Shown: one piece after another, positions 10,101 to 20,800 of the stretch
Layout: each line of letters begins with the position of its first letter
How positions within the stretch are numbered: the stretch's first letter is position 1
Assembly (NCBI RefSeq): GCF_022539315.1
Contig: NC_066316.1
Location: 11,022,108 to 11,086,107 of the forward strand
Direction of reading: 5' to 3'
Source: Serinus canaria
Taxonomy: Eukaryota > Chordata > Aves > Passeriformes > Fringillidae
DNA: 64,000 nt
The notes under the pieces: generated by a model
What the model was told of the DNA's origin: nothing
Seen by the model: the letters and a program-made list of their open reading frames with translations, nothing else
Databases searched by the model: none
Program-made: the position numbers and the translations under genes

Positions 10101-13100
10101 CTTAGCAACCATACAGACCAAGCTTTTGGTATCACATTCAGTCCTGCCCTCCCTTTTTCACCAAACTGGGAATGACTTGGTCTGGCTTTAGTGTTGACAC
10201 TTGGTAATGCCCTGGGAAATCCTAACTGGTTGGTTGGTTTGTTTGTTTGCTTTCAGGAATTTTCTCATATTGCAGTATACCAAATATGTAATTACTGAGA
10301 TTTGTTAAATACCCTTCCTGCTACAGCCTCTCAAGCTATCTTTAGAATTTAAATTATTTTCTGGGGCTTTTTAAGGAAATAAAACAATAACTTTTTTCCC
10401 CTACAAATACTCAGTCTTTGTTCTGGTTGTTTTGTGAGTGTAGATATATTTATATATGCATTGCTGATCTTTGGGTTGTTCAGATGTAATGGAAGGGTGC
10501 CTGCCAAAAACTCAATTAATATTGCCTTATTTGGGGTTTTTGACCAGCATGCAGGAAGTGTCTTAATTTTTCTTTTTCCCCTCCAGTGTGAGCAGTGAGA
10601 GGGGTTTCCAATTAGTGAAATTTATAGGTTAGTTATGAATCATCTCCTGAAATGAGCTCCATGAATTGAGTCATTAGTACTGGATGTTTTCCATTTGGGT
10701 CCTATGAATTTCTGCTTAGTGTTTGGCAGCAATATTGTGTTGGATGTCCAGATGCAGTTTTTCAGGGTGGGCACATTCTAAACCTTGAATGGAAGGGCTC
10801 AGTCAGGATGTGACTTCCACTGAAATGTGTTGAACACTGAGTTTTAGGGCTCTGCAAGTTGGGAAGGTGATATTTCACCAACAGATAGAGATTTTTTTTT
10901 CCTATGTGTGCAGCAAGTATTGTTGGACATAGTTTGAGGGTGATTACATCATTTTATTGTAGGTTAATCTGGCAGTGGCCAGTGAGGAAGGTTTGCTCTG
11001 CATGCTGTGCATTCTATGAGTAAGAGGTGGTTTCTGTCCAAAAGAATTCCTAGTCTGTAGCAGGTGTCCTGCTCCTGTTAGTGACACAGCTAAATGCCAG
11101 ATCTGGCAGTGGCAAAATCAAGTAGCTGATAATGTCTTGATAGCACATGATCATTGATAATTTCCAATTAGTCTGCTTTCATAGGCTAAATAAAGATACC
11201 ACAGGGTTAGGATTTTGGGGGGTTTTGTTTTTTTTTTCTTTTAGAACAATAGACTTTTTTGTTCTCTTGTTGTAGTTTTGATAGTTCTTCTAACTAGTGA
11301 TAATTTACATGGATTCTTTTAGAAAGAAAATCATCTTATACATAAAGCCCCTAGAAAATACAAAAAACATTTCTTTTGAGAGATGATCAACTGTACTGAA
11401 CTTTAATCATTACTTCAATACAAGTAGAAACAACTCCTGAGTTTTCAAATGTAAGCATAAAAGCTGAGAAATGATGAAACTGAAATGCACTGTGAATAAG
11501 CCATGGGCTTAAGAAAAACTTCTTGTGATCCCTAACTCATAAAAAGCCACACAAAATTGTTTATGCCACCTGGTAATAATCCTCACCTGTAGAACATTAC
11601 TAAGAATAACTCTAGGTATACCTGATACTGTATTGTGAAAAATAAATGAGCCCAAATCCTATATTTAGATTATTTTTATGCATTCTATTTCTGTCCATAG
11701 TGGGATGAAGTGTATGATGGATGAGAATAACACTTATCTGCTTAAATCCTAGTATTAACTTATTTGTTGCAAAATCATGCAAGTACTGAAGTATTTTCTT
11801 AACAACATGGGAACTTGCAGCTTATCTTAAGGCATAAGATGTAGAAACAGAAAAATGTATTTTAAAGTCAAAGGACAAGAGTCCTTCCAACAGTGTGATG
11901 TGAGCTCCCAAATGGCCCATTTATAAGAATGGTACCAGACTGAGGTTGACAGCAGAAGTTTTGCTGTCTTCAGAGTGGGTCTGTGGAGCCTGCCAGACCC
12001 CTTGCTGTTCCTGTAAAATGCTTAGCCATGACACAGAGAGATGTTCTTGGTGGGTTTCTGTTTAGGATCCTCCTCAAGGAGATGGTTACTTGTGCAAAAT
12101 GGGAGAAGTTTTGGGAGAAGTGATGGAGAGCATTCAAAACTAGAATATCCCATAGATTTTGAATTTGAACCACCCTCCCTTCTAGCAATACTAACAAGTG
12201 ACTTCATCCTTTGTACAGGGTTGAATTGCACCCAAACCTTGCACAGGTATTTAAACTCCTGAGTTCTCACATTAAATGTAAGATTTTTCTTCTCTTCCTC
12301 AGTCTTAGTTTTCTATTTGTTTGAGTTTCCTTTGTGTTTTGCAGTAAGATCCAGACTGAACTGTTGTAACCACTCCAAATGTAACTAGATGCTCTCTAGG
12401 GAGGTGAGAGTGGGGTTTTCCCTGTAACCTTTTATGAAAGAGTAATTAGAATGAAGTGAGGAGGGGAGTGAATTCATTACTGGGTCACTTTAGAGTTATA
12501 AGTGTGTCCATTCTTTGTAGCTGTACTGTGAAAGATTATCAGTGGAATGACAATGATTATTGTCATACCTGTTCTGTCTTATTTAAGTAAAATATTTTAA
12601 TCTAGAGAATGATAGCCTCATACCAGTATTGAAAATTATAGAAACATCCTGTATTAGAATTATGGAATTTAATTTATTTATTTATTTGCAAATGCTGCTG
12701 TTTTAGCCAGCATTTTGATGGATGCTTTTGATGCAATATTTGTTCCTGCCTCTGTTCTCCCAAAGCAGGCTTGCACATGACAAGGCAGCTGCTACAGGGA
12801 GAGCACTGATATCATTGGCACTGTGTGTGTAGCAGAATCAGGATGGGAAATCAAGCTCCAGAAGAGACCAGGGGGTTGTTCCTTATGGGGAGGAAAAAGC
12901 TATGGCAGCTGTTTGTATTTCAAAGTATGAGTTAATAGAGAAAAGCAGCCTTGGACTTGCAGGGGAAAAAAAAATGGCTGAGCTGGAGGGACTGAGGATA
13001 CATTGCAAATAATTTATGTGAAATATCACTGCTGTTAAGTGGGAAACTTAGTGGCAAAATCAGCATAAATCAACCTGAGGAAAAATTCTAAAGCTTAAAA

Positions 13101-14030
13101 GTAGCTTTTTCTAAGTGATCTTAGTCATTACTTAGCCATGCAACTGAAATAAATAGAATCCTTGATGCAGAAAGAACTTCTGTGATCCCTCAGCTTTGAC
13201 CTCTGAAAATGAGGCTATAGTTATACACTGTACAGAATCTGTATTGTATTTACATGTTTTCAATTTATCTGCCATCAATCTCAGAGTATGAGAGAATAAT
13301 TTTGGGGACTGCATGACAAAAAGATTCTCATCACTTGTTTAACCTTGGTCAAATGTTCTTTTGATCCCGTTTTCTCTAATCTCTGTATTAGATGCATGCC
13401 CTACCACTATGCTTCATGAACTTGGTGATCCTACTGAGTGTCAGGAACTATGAATGTAAGAGAGTTAAGTGGTTAGAAAAGTATATGTTTTGATCTGCAG
13501 AAGAACAAAACATTCCAGAGAGCCTGTTTTGAAGAGCCAATAGTTGAAGATCTATGCCTTGCTGTCTAATCTTCCTTTCCTACTGGAAGTACTGAGATGT
13601 CACTGAAGCTGAGGTACTTCAGTGTAATTGCATCATCATTCTCTGCATCCTTAACCAGGATGCTTCTCCTAGACTGGAGAGGCAGCCTATTAAGAGAAGT
13701 TCTGATCTTTTATAAAAATAGAAGAGCTTACTGTATGTAGGCTGAAATGTCAAATATTTTTCTAATGCTACGCAAACTTTCCTCTTTTTTTTTTTATTCT
13801 CATGGGTTTGACTTGTGAGTTTAATGTACAAGGAAGATGTTCTAGTACTGCTTCTGGGTATGTACTCTATTGAGTGAGCCTGAACTGAACTAGCAGAAAG
13901 GATGGAACAGAGCAATGACTGTGCAAAGACCATTGTCTTACTGTGGATATTGTAGCTTTTAGAAAGCTGATATTGAAAGACTGAGTGTCTGTTTAGGCTC
14001 TCTGTGTTGTGGTTTTTGTTTTTTGTTGTG

Positions 14031-14032
<2 letters not shown>
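7101..14032. other. Long intronic stretch, mostly featureless
   Basis: About 7 kb of AT-rich intron with no recognised mobile element. Minor low-complexity tracts include T-runs at about 7749, 7953, 9832 and 11230, GTTT-type runs at 10230-10250, and (TTTA)n at 12668-12687. One perfect 12-bp hairpin lies at 9159-9205. The ORFs at 7546-7926 (-), 12022-12270 (both strands) and 13619-13933 (-) look like chance. Confidence 0.5.
9159..9205. repeat. Perfect 12-bp inverted repeat (hairpin)
   Basis: CAACTCACATTA at 9159-9170 is the exact reverse complement of TAATGTGAGTTG at 9194-9205, with a 23-base loop. There is no T-run after it and no known element around it. Confidence 0.9.

Positions 14033-14066
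<34 letters not shown>
14033..14066. repeat. 34-base poly-T tract
   Basis: An uninterrupted run of 34 T. It lies next to the 3' terminus of the minus-strand CR1 copy that begins at about 14072, where it would read as a poly-A tail. Confidence 0.95.
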
Positions 14067-14067
<1 letters not shown>

Positions 14068-14071
14068 TGAA

Positions 14072-14575
14072 TGGGTGAATTTAGATGGGACCTCTGGGGG
14101 TTTAAGGTGTTCAGCCCCTTTGGTCAGGCAGAGTCACCTAAAGCTGGTCTATGTCCAGATGTTTTGGTTTTTTTACTATCTCCAAGGACAGAGACTTTAC
14201 AACTTTCTTGGCTGCTTAGTCATCCTCACAGTAAATGTTTCTTGATGTTCAGAGAGCACCTCTTGTGTTCCAATTTCTGTCCATTGCCTCTGGTCCTGTC
14301 ACTGCCCAAAACTGAAAGGAACCTGGCTGCATGTTCCTTACAAATTTTCTTCATGTTTATATACATTTACATATATATATATAAAATGATATATACAATT
14401 AATATACATTATTAAGATCCTACCCAAGCCATTTTTAGGCTTAAGTCACAGCTCTCTCAGCCTTTCTTTGTGTGAGAGATGTGTTAGTCCCTCAGTTGTT
14501 TGAGTCTCTCAGGTAGATTTGTATCCCTCTTGCACTGAGGAGCCTAGACCTCAACCTAGACTTGGACACAATGGT
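14072..14575 (-). mobile_element. CR1 LINE, 5'-truncated 3' end, diverged
   Basis: Reverse complement of a CR1 3' end of a subfamily other than the copy at 1426. Landmarks are ATCTCCAAGGACAGAGAC (14178-14195), CATCCTCACAGTAAATG (14220-14236), TTGATGTTCAGAGAGCACC (14242-14260) and TGCCTCTGGTCCTGTCACTG (14285-14304), then AAGATCC and CTCTCTCAGCCTTTC (14450-14464). The equivalent of the usual TATTTATACACATTGATAAG region has expanded into an AT microsatellite (14370-14396). Many substitutions indicate an old copy with no coding capacity. Confidence 0.85.
14370..14396. repeat. AT microsatellite inside a CR1 copy
   Basis: An ATATATATATATA run followed by AAAATGATATATA, grown within the CR1 sequence between its ATTTACA and AAGATCC blocks. 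Confidence 0.85.
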
Positions 14576-15024
14576 TTTTGTTTTGCTGGCAAATGTAGGC
14601 ATGAATATTTTGTTTACAAAAGCTGATGCTGGGTGTTCAGGACAAGAAGAGGCGGTGTGAGACGACCTGCTGACACCAGAAAGCCATTACAATAGAATTT
14701 CCTTATTCCCTCTGGTTTAGGAACTTATGAAATAACTAAGTTCACCTTGTGGCTTTATCTGCCTGTCCTTGGAAAGCGGGTCCCTCTTGCAAGATGTTGC
14801 TTTTGTGTTGATATGTAGGTGTCAACCTTTACACAGTGAATGCCCGTTTATCTGAGGTGTGAATCCAAGCAGGAAATCACTTGTACTGCAAGTATGCATT
14901 TGTTCTTGCTTATAAAGCCTGTGTGTTTTAAGTAAATGTAGTGGTTTAGTACTAGTTGGGTGTTATCCCTTCATTTTTCCAAGTTTCACTGTTAAAGAGA
15001 CTCAACAGCTTCAAAGGCTGAAAT

Positions 15025-15060
<36 letters not shown>

Positions 15061-15720
15061 AAAAGGTTGCATATACATGCATAATTGTAGTCAAATTCAG
15101 CCAAATGGTTTCATTTCAGTGTTCTGGGAAACAAGAATAGCTGGAGCTGAGAGTCCTCGTAGGACCTCTGCACTGCCAGCTGGTCTTTGAGCAGTGTTCA
15201 GGCTTCAAAGCTGAGCCCCAGTACCCTGCTGCTGAAACAGGGAGAGGTGCAAATCAAAAACTGTGCTGTCCACAGTGAAGTTCAGTTTCTGCTGTGGCTG
15301 AGAATTGCACCTGGTGTGTCACTTTTGGTGCTGTTCTTAGGAGATCCCATCCAAAGGTAAATGAAGTTGTGGGATTCAGCAGTGGGTTTTTAGCTTAAAT
15401 TGCTTTGGGGAGAATTACTCTTCCAGGTTCTGTAGAAGAAACTATGTGACTGAGGGAAATAACACTTCTCCCTCATTCTCAGAAAGTTCAGGCCTTGATT
15501 GCTCATAAAACCATCTGCAGCTTTTAGATGTAAAATATTAATAAACCTGTGCTTAGAGGTAGTTTTGTTATAACTCTACTCAGACTTGCATGTCTGAATT
15601 TTATGTTAGCTGTAAACTTTCAATTATTGCTATTCAACAGACAAAGCACTGCCTTCCTGATTTTTGCAGTCTGCACAAAGATGAATAATCACTTCTGAAG
15701 AGCTGTGAAGGGTAGCCATG
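14576..15720. other. Intronic sequence with one AT microsatellite
   Basis: No gene or transposon recognised. It contains the (AT)15 tract at 15028-15057. Confidence 0.5.
15028..15057. repeat. (AT)15 dinucleotide microsatellite
   Basis: Thirty bases of perfect AT alternation ending in TTTT. It is likely polymorphic. Confidence 0.97.
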
Positions 15721-16291
15721 TGTCTTGGTTTTAGCTGGCTAGAGCTGATTTTTTTTTTTTTTTTTCCTAGTGGCTGGTATAATTCCATGTTTTAGATTTA
15801 GGATGAGCATGAGATTAATAACAATGGATGAGTTCTTGTGTGATAACAATGGATGAGTTCTTGTGAAGCAATCCTTACCTTCAGTCAAGGACTTTCTGGC
15901 TTCTCACACCACAACACCAGTGAGTGGTTTGGGGAACAAAAGAAGCTGGGGGGAGGACAGAACTTGGACAGCTGACCTAAACTGGCCAGAGGGATATTCC
16001 ATAGCATGTGATGTCATGTTGAGTCTATAAACGAGGGGGAGAGCTTGCCAGGGACTTCTGCTGGGGAACAGGCTGGGCATCAGCCTGTGGGTGGTGAGCA
16101 ATTGCACTGTGCATCACTTCTGTGGTGTATTCTAATAATTTGATTGTTATAATTTTTACTTTATTGTTTGGTCCCATCAAACTGTCTTTGTCTGAAACCT
16201 CAGATTTTATTCCTCACTCCCAATCCATCCCACTGTGGTGAGGTAGAGACTGAGTGAGGTGTTTAATTGGCTGCCAGGCTACACCATGACA
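15721..16291 (+). mobile_element. Solo LTR of an avian ERVL-like endogenous retrovirus
   Basis: Starts TGTCTTGGTTTTAGCTGGC and ends GCTACACCATGACA, matching the TGTCATGGTTTAGC...GCTAAACCATGACA ends of a common bird LTR group. Internal landmarks fit the same group: TTTCTGGCTTCTCACACCAC, GACAGCTGACC, GGGATATTCCATAGCATG, then a TATA box at 16024-16030 (CTATAAA). Further on are AAACTGTCTTTGTCTGAAACC and CCCACTGTGG. The flanks CCATG (15716-15720) and CTGTG (16292-16296) match at 3 of 5 bases and differ only by transitions, so they may be a decayed 5-bp target duplication. No internal proviral genes adjoin it. A T-run and a 25-bp duplication inside are secondary changes. Confidence 0.85.
15818..15865. 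repeat. 25-bp-period tandem duplication within the LTR
   Basis: ATAACAATGGATGAGTTCTTGTG is present at 15818-15840 and again, identically, at 15843-15865, separated by TG. Confidence 0.95.
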
Positions 16292-17427
16292 CTGTGCTAG
16301 GAGGAGCTGCTAGATTTTTTGTGTGTGCCTTCAAGGGAAAATCCTCTAGAAAATTTTATTGATGAGGAAAGAGAAAGGAAGCAAACACCCCCTGAGAATT
16401 GTAGCATCTGGCTTTTGAATGTGGTGAAAGAAGGCACTGAAGTAATAGGAAACCTTAAAAAAAAAACATGAGAGGCCCACAGCAGAAGTAGTAGTGGACT
16501 CTAAATTAGGTCTGGGCAGCTATAATGAAAAGGCAGTCTGTGAGAAACTGAAACTTGTTTTGCTAGAGAAGATGATACTAATCTTTATAATGACTTCAGT
16601 TACAAAATACTGAAACTTAAATGCTTTTCAGAAATCGTTGTATCATCCCTAAATGCCATAATATATAGGAAAGATATTGCATGTGATTTTCCTACAGGTT
16701 TTGAGAGAGAATATAATTTGGTAGACCTAATCCCAAATCCATAGCTTTCACTGAATGATAATTTTCTCTAGTAGGAGACCTTAACTCTGGGGTTCTCTCC
16801 AAAACACTGGGTGTGTGACAGAAGCATTATATGCAAGCTGGTTGATACTCAGAATGTAATGTTGCCTACTCTCTGTACCAAAGAATCTTGCTGTATCAAC
16901 ACTGTATTTTTTACACAGTTATTTGGATGATTTATTTGGGCTCTTCGAAATGGATTTTTTGGGTGTAACTTGCTGCAAATTTAAATCTGTATCCTTTTGA
17001 ATATTAGTCTTTGCTTCATTCTCACTGCTTATGGAGTAAGATATATTTTTTCCAGTGCAATATTTTAAATACCTGGTACTCATATTCATAAGAGGGCACT
17101 TGTTCTTGGCTCATTTATTTTATATGTATTGTCATGGGTGACTAAGAGCTTTTGTTCATGGAGTATATTGGCCCGTTATAATTGAGGTAGCTGGAGGTTG
17201 TAAAGAGGTAGCTTTGCTGTGTTTCTCAAGAGAGCAGCAAATAGTTTTGATTAAAACCAACAAACTTAAATAGTATATCTTTAAATTCATGCCAAATGAA
17301 TTTATAATGGAATTCTCTTTAAATGTAATGAAGCCTTTGACTCACAAGTAGTCAATGAGCACAAATATTTTTGTTCTTCTTAAAAACAACTTAAAGTTGA
17401 CTTGTAATTTGTTTGCAATGTTGGGTG
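16292..17427. other. Intronic sequence without recognised features
   Basis: AT-rich unique-looking sequence; nothing recognised. Confidence 0.5.
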
Positions 17428-17881
17428 AAAGTGGGTCCAGAGGAGGGCCATGCAAATGGCCAGAGGACTGAAAGTCCTCTCCTGGGAAAGAAGTTGGAAT
17501 TGTTCAGCCTGGGGAAGAGAAGGCTCTGGGGAGACCTTATTGTGGCCTTATTTTTATGCTTTCAGTGCATAAAAAGGTGACTAATGAGAGATTGAGAGGC
17601 TTTATTGCCAAGGCTCATTGAGATAGGATAAGGTGCAATGGTTTTAAAACAAGCAGATTTGGTTTGGTCATGAGGGAGAAGTTTTTTATAAGTGTGGTGA
17701 AGTCTTGGCACAGGTTGTCCTGAGATGTTGGGCATGCTGCATTATTTGAGGTGTTCAAGATCAGGCTGGGTAGGGCTTTGAGCAACTTGAATCCAGTGAA
17801 AGAGATGTCCCTGCCTGTGGCAGGGAGGTTGGGCTGTGTCTTTAAAGATTCCTTCCAGCCCAAGCCATTGTATGATCTCTA
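17428..17881 (+). mobile_element. CR1 LINE, 5'-truncated 3' end, strongly diverged
   Basis: Plus-strand CR1 3' end. GTGGGTCCAGAGGAGGGCCA (17431-17450), CTCTCCTGGGAAAGAAG, TTGTTCAGCCTGGGGAAGAG (17501-17520) and GGGGAGACCTTATTGTGGCC (17529-17548) lead on. GTGTTCAAGATCAGGCTGG (17752-17770) and ATTCCTTCCAGCCCAAGCCATTG (17849-17871) then close it. It terminates at TGTATGATCTC, a degraded form of the (ATTCTRTG)n CR1 terminal repeat. No coding capacity remains. Confidence 0.85.
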
Positions 17882-20800
17882 GACAGGGTTTAGGCAGTAA
17901 AAATGGTGTCCTGTTGCCCACCACTGCTGCAGTTTCTTTGCTCCCCCTCCCTCTTAGCCCTTCTAGACGTCATTCCTGTGCTGGCATTGTTCCTGTATTT
18001 CCCAAGCTGCCAGGGGGTGTTTGGCTGAGCATTTGATACTTGGTTTGGTTTTACATGCAAAATCACCTTTTCAGTAAGACTTGGTAGTTGCTGTCTTTCT
18101 ACAGCCTCTTTAAAATTGCAGGCTGCTTTTAAATACTGATGTTTTCTTGTGTTCACATTGCAAATTTGTGATGCCTTCATGGAAATTTACCTGAGCACTA
18201 GCCTAGAAACTTATCCTCTAAGAAAATGGACGCCAGAAAACCTTTTTATCTAAATGAGGGATCACAGGTTACCTGTTTTTCAAGTTTGAAAGGGTCTAAA
18301 CACACAGGTAAGGGCAAAACCAAATAGTTTGGGAAAAAGCAGAATTGAAATGATCAGTACTGTGATGGGCAGTGATCTGTGCTGCTCATTATTTCTCTGA
18401 AATGCCATTATTTTCTTGAAAATGTATGGCTTTTGATTTAAGGGTGTTTTTGGAGGCAAAATCTTTTTAAACAGCTTATTAATCTCTATGACTGAGCATG
18501 TCTCTCCTTATTCCCTTCTTGGTGCTTGCAGAGTGCTTCTTTGTTTGAAGTTTTCACAAGCAAAGCATGTAAATAGGTGGAGAAAGGGGAAGAATTTTCT
18601 TTGGTGTGCTAGGTTTGTATTCACATCTGCAAAAATTGCAGTTATCTAGGAGACCAGCAACTGGCAGAAGGGCACAAAATTACAGAATTGATCTGCCTTA
18701 CACAGCAGATCAATTTGTGCTGCTGGAAGATTTCTTTCTCTCGGGTCAATTCTAAGTTTTCCTGTTGATTTGAGCAGCTTTGTGCCTTTGCATCCTTTTT
18801 GGGCTCCTTGCTTTATGTGAAACCTCTTTGCTGTCTCTTGGCATGCTTGCGTGTCAGGCCAGAGTGTAGCAGGGGGATGCTCTAACTAGTTACAATTGAG
18901 CCACCTCAGGTATTCCAGAGCTTCCAGCCATGACAGAATGGATCTCTGCATGATTAATTTACTCCTACCCTCCCAAGCTTTGTCAGGCTGCAGTCAGGCT
19001 CGTCACAGAGATGATTCATTTCTTCCTCCTGTGGAATCTGGGGCTTAGGATACATCTCTGCTCTAGTAAGATGGGCTGTGGTAATAAAAGCAAGAAGGAT
19101 GCAAAATAGAAAGCCTAAGTTTGAGGACCTGACCTGCTCTGGAGGTGTAATGAGGCATCTGTCTGAAACTTGGTGGTGAGAGAGAGAAATGGAGTGGGGC
19201 AGTGTCTAATTGGACACCACTGGGTTTCCCTGGCTGCTGTGAGACACACAGAGTGGGGCTGGTGGGGCACAACACCAAGGTCTTGGTCCCCCACTCTTCA
19301 GGAAACATGTTTTTGTTGTGAACCCTAAGGGTCTCATCTCGAGGATCTGAATTTTATTTAGAAGCATTGTCAGAGATGCATAATAATCAGTTTTCAAATT
19401 TAATTGTGAAATTGCTGTTTAGCATTACTTGCAAGGAATTATAGAGGGACAAAAATTCAGTGTGTTTTTACTGTTCCACAAAAATCTGTCAAAGTTATGA
19501 ATTCTGGATAGTCCATGAAGCCCTCAAGCCAAAATTTAGATTTTTAATTTAGGCATTATGTAAATATTTATATTTAGTTTGGTCATGTGCTTCTGTGTAT
19601 ATGAAGGAAATTATTTTTGTACTCACTGTTTAATTCACTAACCAATGGAGGTTTGAGAATATGTACACTGAGCAAACAAAAAAAAAAGTAATAAATTCTA
19701 GTTTCCATAGATATTTGATTTTTGGGAGCTATACTCTGAAATATTTCTGTTAATTATTTTTAACATAAGGTATGAAACCATCTGTCTGCTTCTGATTGAG
19801 ATTTGTTTTTAAGACCACAAGCATTAGATTTTTTTTTTTGTTCAAAACTGAAAAAAATTCCTTGAAAAGCTGTAGCCTTTGCAATTGTGATTTACCAATT
19901 AGTGTCGTGTGGCTGGGCATCTGCTTCCTAAATCAGTCCCACTAAGGGCATTGGGAGGGCTATTTCCTACAGCTCTCAAAGAGGCTGGATGCCAGAATGT
20001 GGTGTTGATGTAAGTCTTTTTGAAGATGTTTCTCTGTATTCCTTCACTTTCTATATATAAAATGCTATTTCTGTGGAGCAGTTCCTGTCATTGCAGGCAA
20101 AAGACAATTTAACTCCTGCAGTCTGCACAGACTTGTTCCTTTCTGATGTTTTTTGTTGAAGGGGGGGAAAGTATGTGTTCATAGAAAGCTGCCCAGTTGC
20201 TTGTTTCCCAAATTCAGGAATTCACCAGCTGAGAGCAGGATAAAAACACATCTGCATCACATCTTCCCAGAGGAAAAAAATCCTCATTACTGAAAAGTAT
20301 TAATGCACTCAAGCACTACAGGATAGCTTAGAGAAACTGTTGTAGACTACCAATATTCACAAAAAACATGCCTGAAGCTTTTGTTATAATAGAGGGAATG
20401 AGCAACAGAACTTGAATTTGCTGGGCAACACCTTCTGTATTACTTTCATATAACCTAAAAAGTTAAAAAACAAGTCCAGGGTTCTAGAAATATTATTGCT
20501 TTGTTTTTAGATTAGCAACCAGAATGAGTATGAAGGCATTTGGTTGTAGGTTTATCATGTAGCTGCTGGAAGCTTTTTGCATTAAAGACTGGCTGTCTTC
20601 TCCCGTGTTTTTAAATGACATGTTGGCTAACAACAGCAAATTGTGTGGTTGATGGATTCTTATGTTCCCTCACACTTTTATTTTTGGCAGTAAATTACCA
20701 GAGAAGGGCCTTGACTTAATTCCTGGTGCATAGCTGCTGTGAGATTGGAGTGCATTGATGAGTTATTTTTAATGAGCTGGCAATGATTTTGTCAATACAA

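Noticed and set aside
17449..17458. CATGCAAATG octamer-like regulatory site
   Set aside because: It lies inside a CR1 copy and is a single short match.
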